Origin: Mantis religiosa
Taxonomy: Eukaryota > Arthropoda > Insecta > Mantodea > Mantidae
Assembly: GCA_030765055.1 (NCBI GenBank)
Contig: JAUKNK010000150.1
Location: 1,054,001-1,118,000 of the forward strand
DNA: 64,000 nucleotides
Reading direction: 5' to 3'
How positions within the stretch are numbered: the first letter of the stretch is position 1; every line of letters begins with the position of its first letter. The notes under the pieces were generated by a model that made no database searches, was not told where the DNA came from, and worked only from the letters and a program-made list of their open reading frames with translations. A program made the translations under genes and the position numbers. Positions 1 through 10,975 of this stretch are shown piece by piece.

Positions 1-636
1 CTTCTTCTTCTTCTTCTTCTTCTTCTTCTTCTTCTTCTTCTTCTTCTTCTTCTTCTTCTTCTTCTTCTTCTTCTTCTTCTTCTTCTTCTTCTTCTTCTTC
101 TTCTTCTTCTTCTTCTTCTTCTTCTTCTTCTTCTTCTTCTTCTTCTTCTTCTTCTTCTTCTTCTTCTTCTTCTTCTTCTTCTTCTTCTTCTTCTTCTTCT
201 TCTTCTTCTTCTTCTTCTTCTTCTTCTTCTTCTTCTTCTTCTTCTTCTTCTTCTTCTTCTTCTTCTTCTTCTTCTTCTTCTTCTTCTTCTTCTTCTTCTT
301 CTTCTTCTTCTTCTTCTTCTTCTTCTTCTTCTTCTTCTTCTTCTTCTTCTTCTTCTTCTTCTTCTTCTTCTTCTTCTTCTTCTTCTTCTTCTTCTTCTTC
401 TTCTTCTTCTTCTTCTTCTTCTTCTTCTTCTTCTTCTTCTTCTTCTTCTTCTTCTTCTTCTTCTTCTTCTTCTTCTTCTTCTTCTTCTTCTTCTTCTTCT
501 TCTTCTTCTTCTTCTTCTTCTTCTTCTTCTTCTTCTTCTTCTTCTTCTTCTTCTTCTTCTTCTTCTTCTTCTTCTTCTTCTTCTTCTTCTTCTTCTTCTT
601 CTTCTTCTTCTTCTTCTTCTTCTTCTTCTTCTTCTT
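1..636. repeat. (CTT)n microsatellite, 636 bp
   Basis: Uninterrupted CTT trinucleotide repeat that runs off the left edge of the window. It abuts the 3' end of a SINE-A copy in minus orientation. Other SINE-A copies here end in different simple repeats (TTG, TC), so this tract is best read as an expanded SINE tail. The perfection over more than 600 bp suggests recent expansion, or an assembly-set length. Confidence 0.97.
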
Positions 637-674
637 TTGTAATTTACGTCCTCCAACGTTAAGTCATACCGGAC
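637..674 (-). mobile_element. SINE-A 3' fragment
   Basis: Short stretch ending in the ACGTCCTCCAACGTTAAGTC block that marks the 3' part of SINE-A copies at 23.2, 24.3 and 35.4 kb. Only the tail-proximal 38 bp are present. The element's simple-repeat tail continues into the CTT tract on its left. Confidence 0.8.
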
Positions 675-676
675 GT

Positions 677-1050
677 ATGAGTGCTTATTCTGTGACGAAC
701 GTTGTTAAAGAAGACAAACAATTTGCCAAATTTGGAGAAGTTTTCATACTTAGATCTACGGGGAAACACCGGGCAGCTAAAACACCTGCTACCAGCTTAG
801 ACAATTTTCAAAAGTGTGTTTCACGTAGAACAATTTATGATTTATATGACAAGGGTGAATATCCAACTGCCAAAAGGCTGACCAATTTAATGAGGGGGAA
901 TGGATGGATTCTGTATCTTCTATGCATAATATTCGGAAATTTCTTGGGTTCAAATATAGGAGAAGCAATTATGGTCGCAAATTTCTGCTTGAAAGAAGCG
1001 GTATTCTTGCTGCAAGACTAAAAATTCTGCGCATAATGCATAACAGTACT
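677..1050 (+). pseudogene. DDE (Tc1/mariner-related) transposase N-terminal relic
   Basis: An ORF of 114 codons begins here, but the recognisable frame switches near 895. The first frame carries the helix-turn-helix-like stretch RRTIYDLYDKGEYPTAKRL. The following frame carries GFKYRRSNYGRKFLLERS, then a segment ending RIMHN. This order is typical of the N-terminal region of IS630/Tc1-related transposases common in insects. The catalytic DDE core is absent. The C-terminal relic at 59636-59818 could be from a related family. Family assignment is by recognition only. Confidence 0.5.
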
Positions 1051-1327
1051 TGAGATTCATTATGTAAAAATGGTTCATAACTACACATTCACATCTTCCG
1101 TATTTATTAAGTATTTTAATGAAACAAAAATTGGTTTAACGTCCTTTACAGACAGTATACAAATATGACAGCATTAAAATAGAAACTATATTCACAAATC
1201 GTTGAAATGTCACTATTTTGTTTCACTGTAGCAAACGCCTTCTTTCGTAGAAAACATCAAATTTGAATCACTTTGTCTTGTGTGCATATGATCTAGGGGC
1301 GTCCGGTGAGGCATTCTCTTCGCGGTG

Positions 1328-1468
1328 CCATAAATAAATAAATGAATGAACGATGAATGAATGACTAAATAAATACATAAATTAAATAAATAAATAAACA
1401 AGTAAATAATACATGAATGAATGAATAAATAAATAATAAAGGAATGAATAAATAAATAAATAAATAAG
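1328..1468. repeat. AAAT/AATG-type tetranucleotide repeat
   Basis: Imperfect tract of AAAT, AATG and related tetranucleotides, with short interruptions. No coding content; the apparent minus-strand ORF over it is repeat-derived. Confidence 0.85.
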
Positions 1469-2980
1469 GGTTGTTAAAGTATAAATATGTGTATAATTTA
1501 GGTAATCTTATCAATAATCCATCCTATTTTATAATATACTGTTCCAAGCAGAACGTACAGGGAAACGGAAATACATATTTCTTACATCCGTACTCTTGTT
1601 ACGCATAGGTGTAACGAGTACAGTGAGTTTGATAATACAATTCGTGGAGAATGTGATAAGAAGCGTTTGTGTACGATTTCAGGACAGAGAGACTGGTATC
1701 TTATGTCCCGTGCTTTACTGCACTCTATCGGATAAAACGTAAGTTATGCGCCAGAGAAATCTCGGCACTACCTTCTCCCATAAGAAGCCGTGTATAAGCA
1801 GACATCCTAGCCCTTAACACAGGCGCTTATGAGCAAAGACGGTGCCGTTCTGGAATCGGTACCAAGCCACGGAAAACAATCAGAACAGAGCGCTTGCGTT
1901 TAATGCGCCTATTGACACGAGGGAGCAGATACACAGAAACAATGTTTTTTTGCGCAATTCCTATACACTTCTCTTTCTTTCGTTTTCATACAGATAGTGT
2001 CATGGCACAGCGGCACTACCTCAGAAGCCGCCCCTAATATGAATGATAGCTATGTAAGCGAACTGTTCTCCAGTTCAAGGTTTTAAGGTTCAGATTGTGC
2101 GATAAACATTATGTATGTTCTCGCACACATGATGCAATATTAAGCGAACTTCTCTGTCAGCATGTGTCACTGTACATCTCAGCATGCGTATGTTACTTGC
2201 TAGGTTGAGACAAAGATCTTTCATCTCTGTCGCCAGTTTGCCGCGGAACTGGCAATACCAAGACAGTAGCATAACCGTATTGGATCAACCCATGTTTATT
2301 TTTATTGTGTAGCTACTCTAACATAACAATAACCTTTGTTTAGTTCAAAATTTAATATTTATTGTACTGTTTTACTGCGTATGAAGTTTCCGTAATATGA
2401 TTAGCCTATTTTGTATCTTATCTGAGCTCAATGTACGATATGAATAAGACACTACGTTGACTAACCTGTACATATTTGGACGAAATTCTAAAGCTAGAAA
2501 TTGCAATTTAAATTTTTACGGTATTGAAGCCAAGCGATATTAAATCCGAATAAAATATGCATCGATTTGTAAAATTGCAAAGATTTGGAAAGCCCGCGAG
2601 AACCTATGAACAGCAAGAAGATAGGGAACTGCACATCACCAAGCAAGAGACATACACAATTTTCACAAATTCTGCACTCTCGATTGCTGCCATCGTATTC
2701 CTGGTAGCTTGAGATGATGATCGCTGAAAGATGAAGAAGAAGAAGAAGTATTAACAGAGAACCTCGTTATTGCAATAATAAAGTAACAAGGTTAATGAAA
2801 CCAATGCTTTTGTATGTAAAAATAGTTGATAAATTAATCTAAAGAATGTTAACTATACATAAATATATATGAAGACACAATTCAGGTATTGTCATGATAT
2901 TAATTTTCGGTATTTATCTACATACTAAATTTCACTTACCAATAGGTCTTTGTGAAAATCCAAATTCGTTGTACTTTGAC
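1469..2980. other. No gene recognised
   Basis: Mixed AT-rich sequence with frequent stops in all frames. The short minus ORF at 2090-2272 shows no recognisable domain. A small GAA-type tract lies near 2730-2748. Nothing further can be supported. Confidence 0.5.
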
Positions 2981-2984
2981 AAAA

Positions 2985-3128
2985 ATAATTTTAATTAGCT
3001 TAGCTTCTTTTACCTTATTGCTGTTGTATATTGTATTGTTTATTTGTTTTCTGATGTTGTCTATTGCTGTAATAGCTCAATGAAAATAAAATGTATCATC
3101 ATATCATCATCATCATCATCATCATCAT
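2985..3128 (+). mobile_element. LINE-like 3' end with ATC-repeat tail
   Basis: T-rich 3'UTR-like sequence followed by CAATGAAAATAAA and a (ATC)n tract at about 3096-3128. This arrangement is typical of the 3' end of CR1/Jockey-group LINEs. No coding sequence survives upstream, so the call rests on the tail alone. Confidence 0.35.
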
Positions 3129-3854
3129 TAATTATTGTCTCCCTCAGTTCTAATTTCTCTACTAAGTATAGCAAGCAGGGGAAGTATTGTATTTCATCCT
3201 AAAATTGGATACCAGATTTCTTCGGAAATACATGTTTTGGAGTCACCTCAAGTTTAAAAATAAAAGCATTTTATAAAAAATGTCGATGTGTGTGTACAAC
3301 ATAACACAAGTTTAAATAGTCATTTAATTACCAAACTTGGTATTTAAGTTTAGTATCTTCCACGGATGCGACACAAAGATTTTCAAGAAAATCCCCCCAC
3401 CCCAGACTTCCTTTTACATGTATCATTTTCAAAGGATTTTGATTTTCTGAAAATTAACTATACTATTTTTTTTAAATATCATGTGTTTAAAATATGTTTA
3501 TGACAAATTAAATGTACACATTGTCACGTTATCTCGAAGGTCCCTCGCTTCGTCAGGCTTCGAAGCGACGATCTGTTGCCTTTGTCGAACTCGTCGATCT
3601 TGTGACTGAGGAGGTCCTATCATCTCAGGGTCCGCCTCGACGAGTATCGAAATGACTACTGAACTATAGAGTAGATGATGTGATTGGACTGGGAATTTTT
3701 GTTTTTCTTAGGGTTCTTGAACATCGGCGTCGAGTTACACGGATGTTGGCAGGTTTTAGTAATTTAGGCGGTACTCGCGGAATGTACTCATAACTATATG
3801 AATTGTCAACCATTATTATCATAAAATTATTCTCATGTAATCATTTACTCTACT

Positions 3855-5125
3855 TAATCTGGTGTCTAAAATATTCAAAGGACTCTTGAGTACTATAGAA
3901 GCACTGATTTATTAAAAATGATTTCACATCTCTTCTGAATCTTTTCTTATCATTGTTTTTTATTTTATTTAAGATTAAGTTGTACATGTGAACCCCTTTA
4001 TGAAGTACTGAGTTAAGTTATTTATTTGATCTTGATCCCAGTATATGTAATTTAGTATTATTCCTAGTATAATGCTCATGAATAGTGTTATTTGTTTGAA
4101 AATATTGTATGTTGTTGTTTATAAAGCATACGGTTTCTAAGATATACAGACATGGCAGAGTTAGTATATTATTTTCCTTAAAATATTTAATACAATGGGT
4201 CCCTTTGCTTAGATTAAATATTCTTCTTATTATTTTCTTTTGTGTTACGAATAAATCTTTTATTTCGGTAGCTGATCCCCAGATAAAGATACCATATGCA
4301 AGATAAGACTGCACATATGAATAGTAAATCAGCTTTAATGTTTGTGTATTACAAATTTTCCTTAGCACTGATATTATTTAGTGGGCTTTATTAATTTTTG
4401 CAGTAATATTGTGACTTTGTGGGTTCGTGAAATAAAAAGTCCAATTACACAAACTCAACAATGTTCTTTATTTCCACCGACTTACAGTTTAACACTTGCC
4501 AATTACACAGAATTACGTAATGCACACAATTACAGTTCACCAGTTCGTCCGTTAAAGTTCCACTGTACGCTCACAATTACGTAAATTCTTCCGTTGCACG
4601 CACGCAGTCTTCTTGTCCGTCCGCTAGCTCGTCAAGCACTGACTAACTCCTCTTGCATGACGTGTTGCTTATATAGGGTCCGCTTGCCGATCTGGAAGGT
4701 TCTCGATTAGATGAAATATCCCGTAAGTTCGAGAACACAGGTGGAACAGAAAGAGACGGCGCAGTGATGTTTTTTGTCCCAGCCATCCCTCCTTAACGCT
4801 ATAAGACAAACGAGGGGGCGCGGCGAACGCCTACCGTCTCCTGCTTGCCCACTCTATAGGGTGTTCCGACGCTCGGGTGACTTAATGCGGCTTCCAGCTT
4901 AAAAATTTGTCAATAATTACCTCCAAAAATTTTGTTTCATTGGTGTATTGTATTACATCATTGCCAAAAGCGATTACAGGAGCTATATTAGCTTCATTTC
5001 TATTTGATAGTGAAATATGCATACTTTGTGTCTTTTTAATATTAAGTAGTAATTTATTTTTAGTTAGCCAATGCATCATATTTGTCATCACAGTATTAGC
5101 ATAATGTTGCAATTCAGAATTATTG
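3855..5125 (-). pseudogene. CR1/Jockey-group LINE ORF2 C-terminal fragment, split by an LTR
   Basis: Minus-strand RT C-terminal region in two pieces. The upstream piece (5112-4883) has the thumb-proximal WLTKNKLLLNIKKT stretch and ends WKPH. The downstream piece (from 4403) resumes with ITAKINKAH, then YYSYVQSYLAYGIFIWGSAT and KKIIRRIFN, typical of CR1/Jockey-group ORF2. The break is exactly filled by the LTR at 4408-4882. A tail resembling the end of such ORF2 proteins (FLINQCFYS) continues to about 3855. The RT core motifs are missing, so the copy is 5'-truncated and has in-frame stops. The family resembles the longer copy at 47.9-50.7 kb. Confidence 0.75.
4408..4882. mobile_element. Solo LTR, copy 1, inserted in a LINE
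   Basis: About 470 bp that aligns end to end with the sequence at 8468-8936 and shares its termini (TGTGAC at one end, GTGAC at the other) with the Gypsy LTR at 52689-53154. TAAT flanks the insertion on both sides (4404-4407 and 4883-4886) if the LTR starts two bases before TGTGAC. No internal retroelement coding sequence is attached, so it is a solo LTR formed by recombination. If read like the 52.7-kb copy, the element lay on the minus strand. Confidence 0.8.
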
Positions 5126-5525
5126 CAGCTTCAGTTTCAGTTTACTGTATTGACAGAAATGTGGCCTGGTGCCGGTACAGAGGGGCTCGGCTTACAGGCT
5201 TAAATTTACATTTTGTACAGATTTGCTGTGTTACAGTGCACATATGTTTTGGGGTTTATTAAATACCCATTCGGCGGCCTTATCTCGACCGCCGAGAACA
5301 GTATTGCTTCGTTAGATTTCTTTTGCTGTACGTGTTTTTATGTGTATCTCACACTGATTGTTTTTTTAAAAAAATTTAAAACTATTATTAACTTATGTAC
5401 ATATTTACATTGCGCTTATTTTGCGCTCACAGACACACACGCAATCACACACACACACACACTCACGCATACACACTGGAGGAGCTGGAGGATGCTGGGC
5501 GCGCTGATTGGGGAGCCGCGCTCAT
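5126..5525 (-). other. Possible LINE 3'UTR with CA microsatellite
   Basis: Lies directly downstream (minus sense) of the LINE ORF fragment at 5526-5978 and lacks ORFs of its own. It contains a CA/CAC tract around 5430-5475. It also holds a short GGCGGCC...GACCGCC self-complementary segment near 5273-5294. It is probably the element's 3' untranslated region. Confidence 0.4.
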
Positions 5526-5978
5526 TTAAAATATCTTTATTCTAGCATGCTTACGATGCTGCGGCTCGCCCCTGCCAATATTGGATATTTGGGGATTATT
5601 GTGATGTCCTATGTGCGCCCAGGTGGAGGAGGCCCGTTTCAGGAGGGCCTCGAGTATGGTAGGGGAGTTGGTGTCTATGTGGATTTGGCGGTTTTTGGTG
5701 AGGAAAGGAACGAATAGGATCTTTCTGGGGGATAGGTTTTGGATGGTTTGGAGGTACTTAATGGTGGATTTGGATGCGTTGGCCCAGGCCACACACGCAT
5801 ACAGAACCACCGACACTATAAATATCCTATATACGGCAAGCTTAGATTTGAGGCTGATTTGCTTACTCCTGAAGATGGGGGCCCATAGCTTTAATCTCTG
5901 CCGCTCTTTGATGGCGGTATCTTTTATATGGGTGGACCAGTTCATGAGTCGTGACAGCGTCATACCCAAGTACTTGGT
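5526..5978 (-). pseudogene. Jockey-type LINE ORF2 C-terminal fragment
   Basis: Open minus-strand frame of about 147 codons with the post-RT motifs of Jockey elements: GMTLSRLMNWSTHI, then PIFRSKQISLKSKLAVYRIF, then LYACVAWANASKSTIK and HIDTNSPTI. Endonuclease and RT core are missing. The fragment ends abruptly where SINE-D begins at 5979, so the SINE interrupts or abuts the LINE. It is distinct from the adjacent CR1-like fragment. Confidence 0.75.
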
Positions 5979-6195
5979 GGCCGCGCCTTGGCTCAGTTGT
6001 TAGACCGCTTGTCTCTCACCAAGGCGGCCCGGGTTCGATCCCAGGCGACCGCAAAGTGAGATTTGTGGTGGACAACACGGCGCTGGGGCGGGCTTTCTCC
6101 GGCATCTCCGGTTTCCCCTGCCATCTCATTCCACCGGTGCTCCATCTTCATCTCATGTATCATCAGTGTCATCGCCTGCGGTGCCATATGTAAAA
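5979..6195 (+). mobile_element. SINE-D, tRNA-headed SINE
   Basis: Starts GGCCGCGCCTTGGCTCAG and carries an internal B-box-like GGGTTCGATCCC, as in a tRNA-derived pol III promoter. The body reads through a GC-rich region ending near GGTGCCATATG. A second copy, head only, lies at 15541-15608. Target-site duplications could not be settled because the host LINE is broken here. Confidence 0.75.
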
Positions 6196-6237
6196 TTGAA
6201 ACCAATTACAAAGAACATCTCGAGAACGGTTGACGTT

Positions 6238-6370
6238 ATTGTGCAGTAAAGTTTTTCCCCATTTTTCTATCTCTTACGGTTTACCAGTTATTATACACAG
6301 GTCATTCACTTCAGAGATTATTCCGAGAAATTCAGGATATGCATCTCAATTTCCATGAAAATGCCTTATG
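6238..6370 (+). repeat. AT-rich dispersed repeat family E (copy)
   Basis: Contains CTATCTCTTACGGTTTACC, then a stretch with GATATGCATCTCAATTTCC and ATGAAAATGCCTTA. The same succession of blocks, diverged, occurs at 44.7-44.95, 45.5-45.8 and in part at 22.0-22.3 kb. No coding potential or terminal structure recognised. Unclassified. Confidence 0.45.
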
Positions 6371-6435
6371 TGCTGAACATCTGTATTTCAATCAAAATAG
6401 AACAGTCATTTTTGAGACAAGTCCACCTTTTGGCA

Positions 6436-6631
6436 CTGCATCGTTGCAATGGTCTCACGGAGCTCTATCGTATGCCAATGAAAACATTACAAGTTTCGTT
6501 TCTGGCATTTCCACTTGTTACTAAGTTAGTTCTATTCCTATACAAGTCCATGGACTTGTGTTGTTGTGCAAGTCACACAGGCAAGCCCAACAGAAGTTTC
6601 CCTCGCTTTGCTGCTGATGTATGGCGGTCAA
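6436..6631. repeat. 196-bp repeat, copy 1 (pair at 46237-46432)
   Basis: Runs from CTGCATCGTTGCAATGG to ATGGCGGTCAA and matches 46237-46432 with three mismatches by eye. The sequences on both sides differ, so this is an independent mobile or duplicated unit. It reads open in one frame over most of its length, but no family is recognised. Confidence 0.8.
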
Positions 6632-6636
6632 CAGTT

Positions 6637-7682
6637 GAGGAGCTTTTTTTCAAAGCAGAACATGTCCATCACTTGAAAATAATCAGGAAATTAAAAAACC
6701 CTATATCCATTTTATAAATTTTTCTTTTGCTTTGATGTACGACTGAACATGGGCTTTAAGAATTCTTTATCATATACTTAAAACCACATATATAGTACTT
6801 TTAGTTTTCAAATTAATGGCTAAAAATGTTTGGATATGTTAAGTTTTTATAATAAATGATAGACATGTCCAGTTTTCTTAAAAATAATGTCTTGTTAGTG
6901 AAAACTAAAATGCTCTTTTCTTTACTATTTGATGATTACTTTACTGTTCTATACATTAAAGTGAAGGGAGCAAGGACAGGTAATAGTATTTTACTTGAGG
7001 AATTTCTCAAGAAAGCAACATATTAGTGTTCTGAGATCATAGCCTATGCAAACAGCTAATCTGGGTTATTCTAGGGTCCAGATCAGCATATTTTTTCCTT
7101 TGGCTTCTCAATTTGGTTTCTGATATCAGTCTTCCTCTCTTCCTAGCACCGCAATTAATTTAATCGGTTGTTACTTCCATTGCACTGTTTAAAATTAGCT
7201 TTTTTCACCTCAATGAATACCTGATGCATAAAGAGTATCTGCACTGCTACTAAAAGCTAATGCGTCCAGGAGAACTGATTGCCACAAACTAACCGAGTAA
7301 CAACACATTAAACCCTCATTATTTAGGGGGTAGAATGTCAATGTGTAAGTTTCAAAAACTTCCGGGAACGGAACCATATGACAAAGGGAAAAATTCTGAA
7401 AATGGACATATTCAGTTATGAAGACAAAACATTGACTGTATGGTAAATTATACTGGACATGTTCACTTTTGATAATAAAGTGAACATTGGGCTACAATGT
7501 AATGGACATATTAATTTTTGATGTAAAAATAAAACTTTAAATACACATTTATACATGAATTGTTCAGTTTTGGAAGAAAATAAAAGCAGCATCATATTAC
7601 AACAAAGAATCTTAACAGAATAACATTCCGAACTCATTTTCGGTTTTAGGTGGACATGTTCAGTTTTGCAAAAAAGCTCCTC
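6637..7682. mobile_element. Non-autonomous DNA transposon with inverted ends
   Basis: The left end GAGGAGCTTTTTT with a following GAACATGTCC is repeated in inverted orientation at the right end (GGACATGTTC...AAAAAAGCTCCTC), about 27 of 31 positions matching. The motif GGACAT(G/A)TTCA recurs several times near the right end (about 7390, 7455, 7654), as subterminal repeats do in DNA transposons. No transposase reading frame is present. A convincing target-site duplication was not found. Confidence 0.55.
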
Positions 7683-8462
7683 ATTTGATCAGTAGTTCGC
7701 TCGCTTGTGAGGTTGGTTGTATTTTGAGTTGAGAAGCTTGTACTTCTAGCTCATATGTTTTATTATAATTCAGAAATGAATGAAAGATCATATGACGTAG
7801 CTGTACCCAGGAAGAAATAACAACCAGACGAGTGGAAGATAATCGTTGACAAAGAAAAAATCTCGCGCAGTGAGCACATGTTAAATTCTGTAAGAAATGA
7901 AATACAACAAAGAGTAACAAGCCCATACAGCAAGTAAGTCAGTTTTGACCATTTTGGTTTTAGATAATCAGCTCATAGGTGATCGGATAAGTGTAAAGAG
8001 CTACATTTATAAAAATAAATTAACAAATTTGGTATTCAGAATGTTTAAAACACTTTAATTTATCTTTCCAGGTGTATAAAGAAATGTATGACATCCTTTT
8101 TCAACGCATTTAAGAGAGAAGTGCTCAATAATTTAACACTATGTCTACAAAAGCCATTCAAGCACAGATCAATACCGGATTCTCAACTTCGTGGAGGGAA
8201 TTGAAGCTACATAGGGCGCCTTTCCTGACCTTCCGGGACCTACTTGAACTAACTACTCCGTCGGTATTGTAGTGAGCTTCTATTTCGACCAAGCTATGGT
8301 CCATCCGCTTCGCCTCACCTTTCCCTTCCAGTGTTCAGCGACTGATAAAATCCAACTTGTTTCGAAGTCACATCTCGCACTCTCATGAATAGTTTACGGC
8401 ACATTTTAACTACCGCATATTAGGATAATACGCATTAAATACAGTGAGGAAATGTGCGGTAC
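7683..8462. other. Possible exon pair, otherwise no gene recognised
   Basis: A GTAAGT donor at 7934 and a TTTCCAG acceptor ending at 8071 join two open stretches in phase: an upstream frame including DEWKIIVDKEKISRSEH and a downstream frame of about 43 codons ending at TGA 8202-8204. No family recognised, and the upstream frame closes soon before 7830. The rest is unremarkable. Confidence 0.25.
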
Positions 8463-8467
8463 ACTAT

Positions 8468-8936
8468 TGTGACTTTGTGGGTTCGTGAAATGAAAAGTCC
8501 AATTGCACAAACTCAACATGTTCTTTATTTCCACCGACTTACAGTTGAACACTTGCCAATTACACAGAATTACGTAATGCACACAATTACGATTCACCAG
8601 TTCGTCCATTACAGTTCCACTGCACGTTCACAGCCACGTACACTCTTCCGATGCACGTACACAGTCTTCTCGTCCGTACACTAGCACGGCGCTTGTACGC
8701 GGCTCGCCAAGAACTGACTCAACTCACTCACTGCAGCCCTTTTTATAGGAATATCGCTGTCTTCTCGAAGTCTCTCGTTTCAGTGAATCACCGCGAAGGT
8801 TCCAGACGGCAGGGAAAGGGGTAAGAGGCGGCCAGCGACAAGTGACTGAGATAAATGGGTGGGTGTGGCCCGAAATACTTCACGTTTGACCCTCCTGCTG
8901 GCCAGTTCTATAGGGAGTTCCGACGTTCGGGTGACA
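8468..8936. mobile_element. Solo LTR, copy 2
   Basis: Begins TGTGAC, ends GTGACA and is flanked by CTAT on both sides (8464-8467 and 8937-8940), a 4-bp duplication as Gypsy integrases make. It is closely similar to the solo LTR at 4.4 kb and shares terminal and early sequence with the Gypsy LTR at 52.7 kb. A TTTTTATAGG element lies inside and could be the core promoter on one strand. Confidence 0.85.
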
Positions 8937-8940
8937 CTAT

Positions 8941-10130
8941 TTATCAGTGTGCAAGATGTGGCCAATTAATTTGTGAAAAAATATCAAGAATTCACTTGCA
9001 AACTTTTTCCTGTTAAATATGAATAATGATGTCTTCCTCAGACCATTATGGCTTTAATATTCCTGTTACAAATAAATAATTTTGTGTTTAAAAACAATTA
9101 CTGTTTTAATAAACGAGAGAGTGAGATCACTCAAGATGCTCTTGAGGTTATACAACACATCAGTATTCCCTTTCTCTCAAGTTTGAATTTCAAAGCTTCT
9201 TACTGTAATAATTACAAGAAGGTTACTTAACACTAAATTACTGATACTGTAGGTATAGGAGAAAGGAAAGAATCCTATAACGTTATGTGTAATGCAATTG
9301 AAAGAAAATGTAAAAGTGTAAAAGAATGGAAGAAAAAACGCCACTAAATAAATATATTTAAATTGTAAATGAATACACAAACAACTATGTACAAAAGAAT
9401 AGCACTAGCTCCTTTAAAAGAGAACAAAGAAGCTCTGTTAATGCTTATATTTAATACGAACTTGAAAAGCTCTATAGTACATGCATTACTTTCAGCATAA
9501 GTTTACAAAAAGACATTCAGAGAAAAACCTAAAATTTGTGATTGATTCAGTACATTAAAAATTTAGTAAAACCTTACAATTAGTACATGAGACAGCGGTA
9601 GTAACTGAAGGCATAAATTTAATAAATTCCTATCTTATATACTATTAATCACTTTGGTTGAATTATCATTCACAAGTGCAAAATAAATTACTATGAAACA
9701 TTTTAAGTATATCAAAATTATTTCATTCATTTAAAATTTTCCTAAGCTTAACTTTCTCTATGCAACAGAAGAATATTATAGCTTTGAATTTGTAAATGCT
9801 TCAACGACATGTATAAGCGCAGTAATGAACGCTGCAAAAAGACAAAATACAGTTTTAAAAATAAAATTTATTGCACAGTGTATCTTCCAACATGTTAACA
9901 TTTCATGTAGTTTTCTGACCGTGATTTGCTTAATGTGCACAGCAATAGTTTGGATAAATGGCTTACTTTAACTTGGTAAGACTTTAAGCAATATATTTTT
10001 TGACTAAGATGGCAATTGGAGCTCTCTGCATAGTGTAAACCTCTCAGGCCATGACATACAACTGAATGTGTGTCACATTAGAGTTGTGCTGTTAAAATAT
10101 ATAGGGAACTTATGCTAAAACATATTTTCG
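8941..10130. other. No gene recognised
   Basis: AT-rich sequence with short ORFs on both strands (60-67 codons), none with recognisable motifs. Confidence 0.5.
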
Positions 10131-10760
10131 TTTGCCAGATCATAAAATACATTACTCCAGAGACTTTATTAAACCCAGATGCAAATCCAAGGAAGCAGGT
10201 TTTGAATTGGAGGTAAGGTCACGATAAGCCAATAATGTAATTACAAATGAACTGCTCTAAAATAATTTTAAGTTAAATACAGTGTCTTGTTGCCCCAGGG
10301 CGCCCCGTTAATTTAAGGTTAAACACCAATTCCAATCTATGGGACTGTGCTTAGAAGTTAAGATTACGTCACGATTTCCGTGTATCGATTCAAAATTTCC
10401 AGGTCATAAGTTACTCCACTGACTTTATTAAACGCAGATGCAAATCTGTAGAGCTAGGTTTTGAACTTTATTTTAAGTCTCGTTTTTCATGTATTTGAAA
10501 TTGCCAGGTCACAAAATAGGTTACCCCACAGACCTTTTTAAACGCAAATGAAATTCTATTTAGCTAGGTTTTCAAGTATTCAAAATGACCAGGTCATAAC
10601 ACAAATTACTCCAATGGCTATATTAGACACAGATGAAAATCTATGAAACTAAGTTTTGTAGGTGAGGTTAGGTCACGTTCTTCTTGTATTATAAATTGCC
10701 AGAATTACTACACAGACTTTCTGAAACACAGATGCAAATTGATGGAGCTAGGTTTTGAAA
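10130..10760. repeat. Old dispersed units of the 110-bp satellite
   Basis: Several degenerate units share the blocks ACTCCA.AGACTTTATTAAAC, ACAGATGCAAATC and GGTTAGGTCACG with the array at 12.3-13.4 kb. Here they are irregularly spaced and carry indels. The SINE-A copy that follows begins inside the last unit. Confidence 0.75.
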
Positions 10761-10762
10761 TT

Positions 10763-10975
10763 TTTCTGCCTCACGTTCAAGAGGTCCCGAGTACCAATCT
10801 CGGTCAGGGTGCGTTAACTGGATAAGGTTTTTCCGGGGTTTTCCCTTCTCCTTCAAGACGAATTTTGGGTCACTCTAGGCTCCATGGACCCTGGACTCAT
10901 TTGAGCATCATTTCATCCAATTCATTCACCGTCCCATATGACTTAACGTTGAATAACGTAAATTACAAAAAAAAG
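10763..10975 (+). mobile_element. SINE-A copy, forward
   Basis: Contains TGCCTCACGTTCAAGAGG, a mutated B-box region, the GTTTTTCCGGGGTTTTCCC block, then CCATGGACCCTGGACTC and a diverged end near CTTAACGTTG. It lacks the first part of the tRNA-like head. The tail is A-rich. It interrupts old satellite units. Confidence 0.85.

Noticed and set aside
5951..6205. ORFs in both directions around 6.0-6.2 kb
   Set aside because: They are readings of SINE-D; the tRNA-like head explains the sequence.
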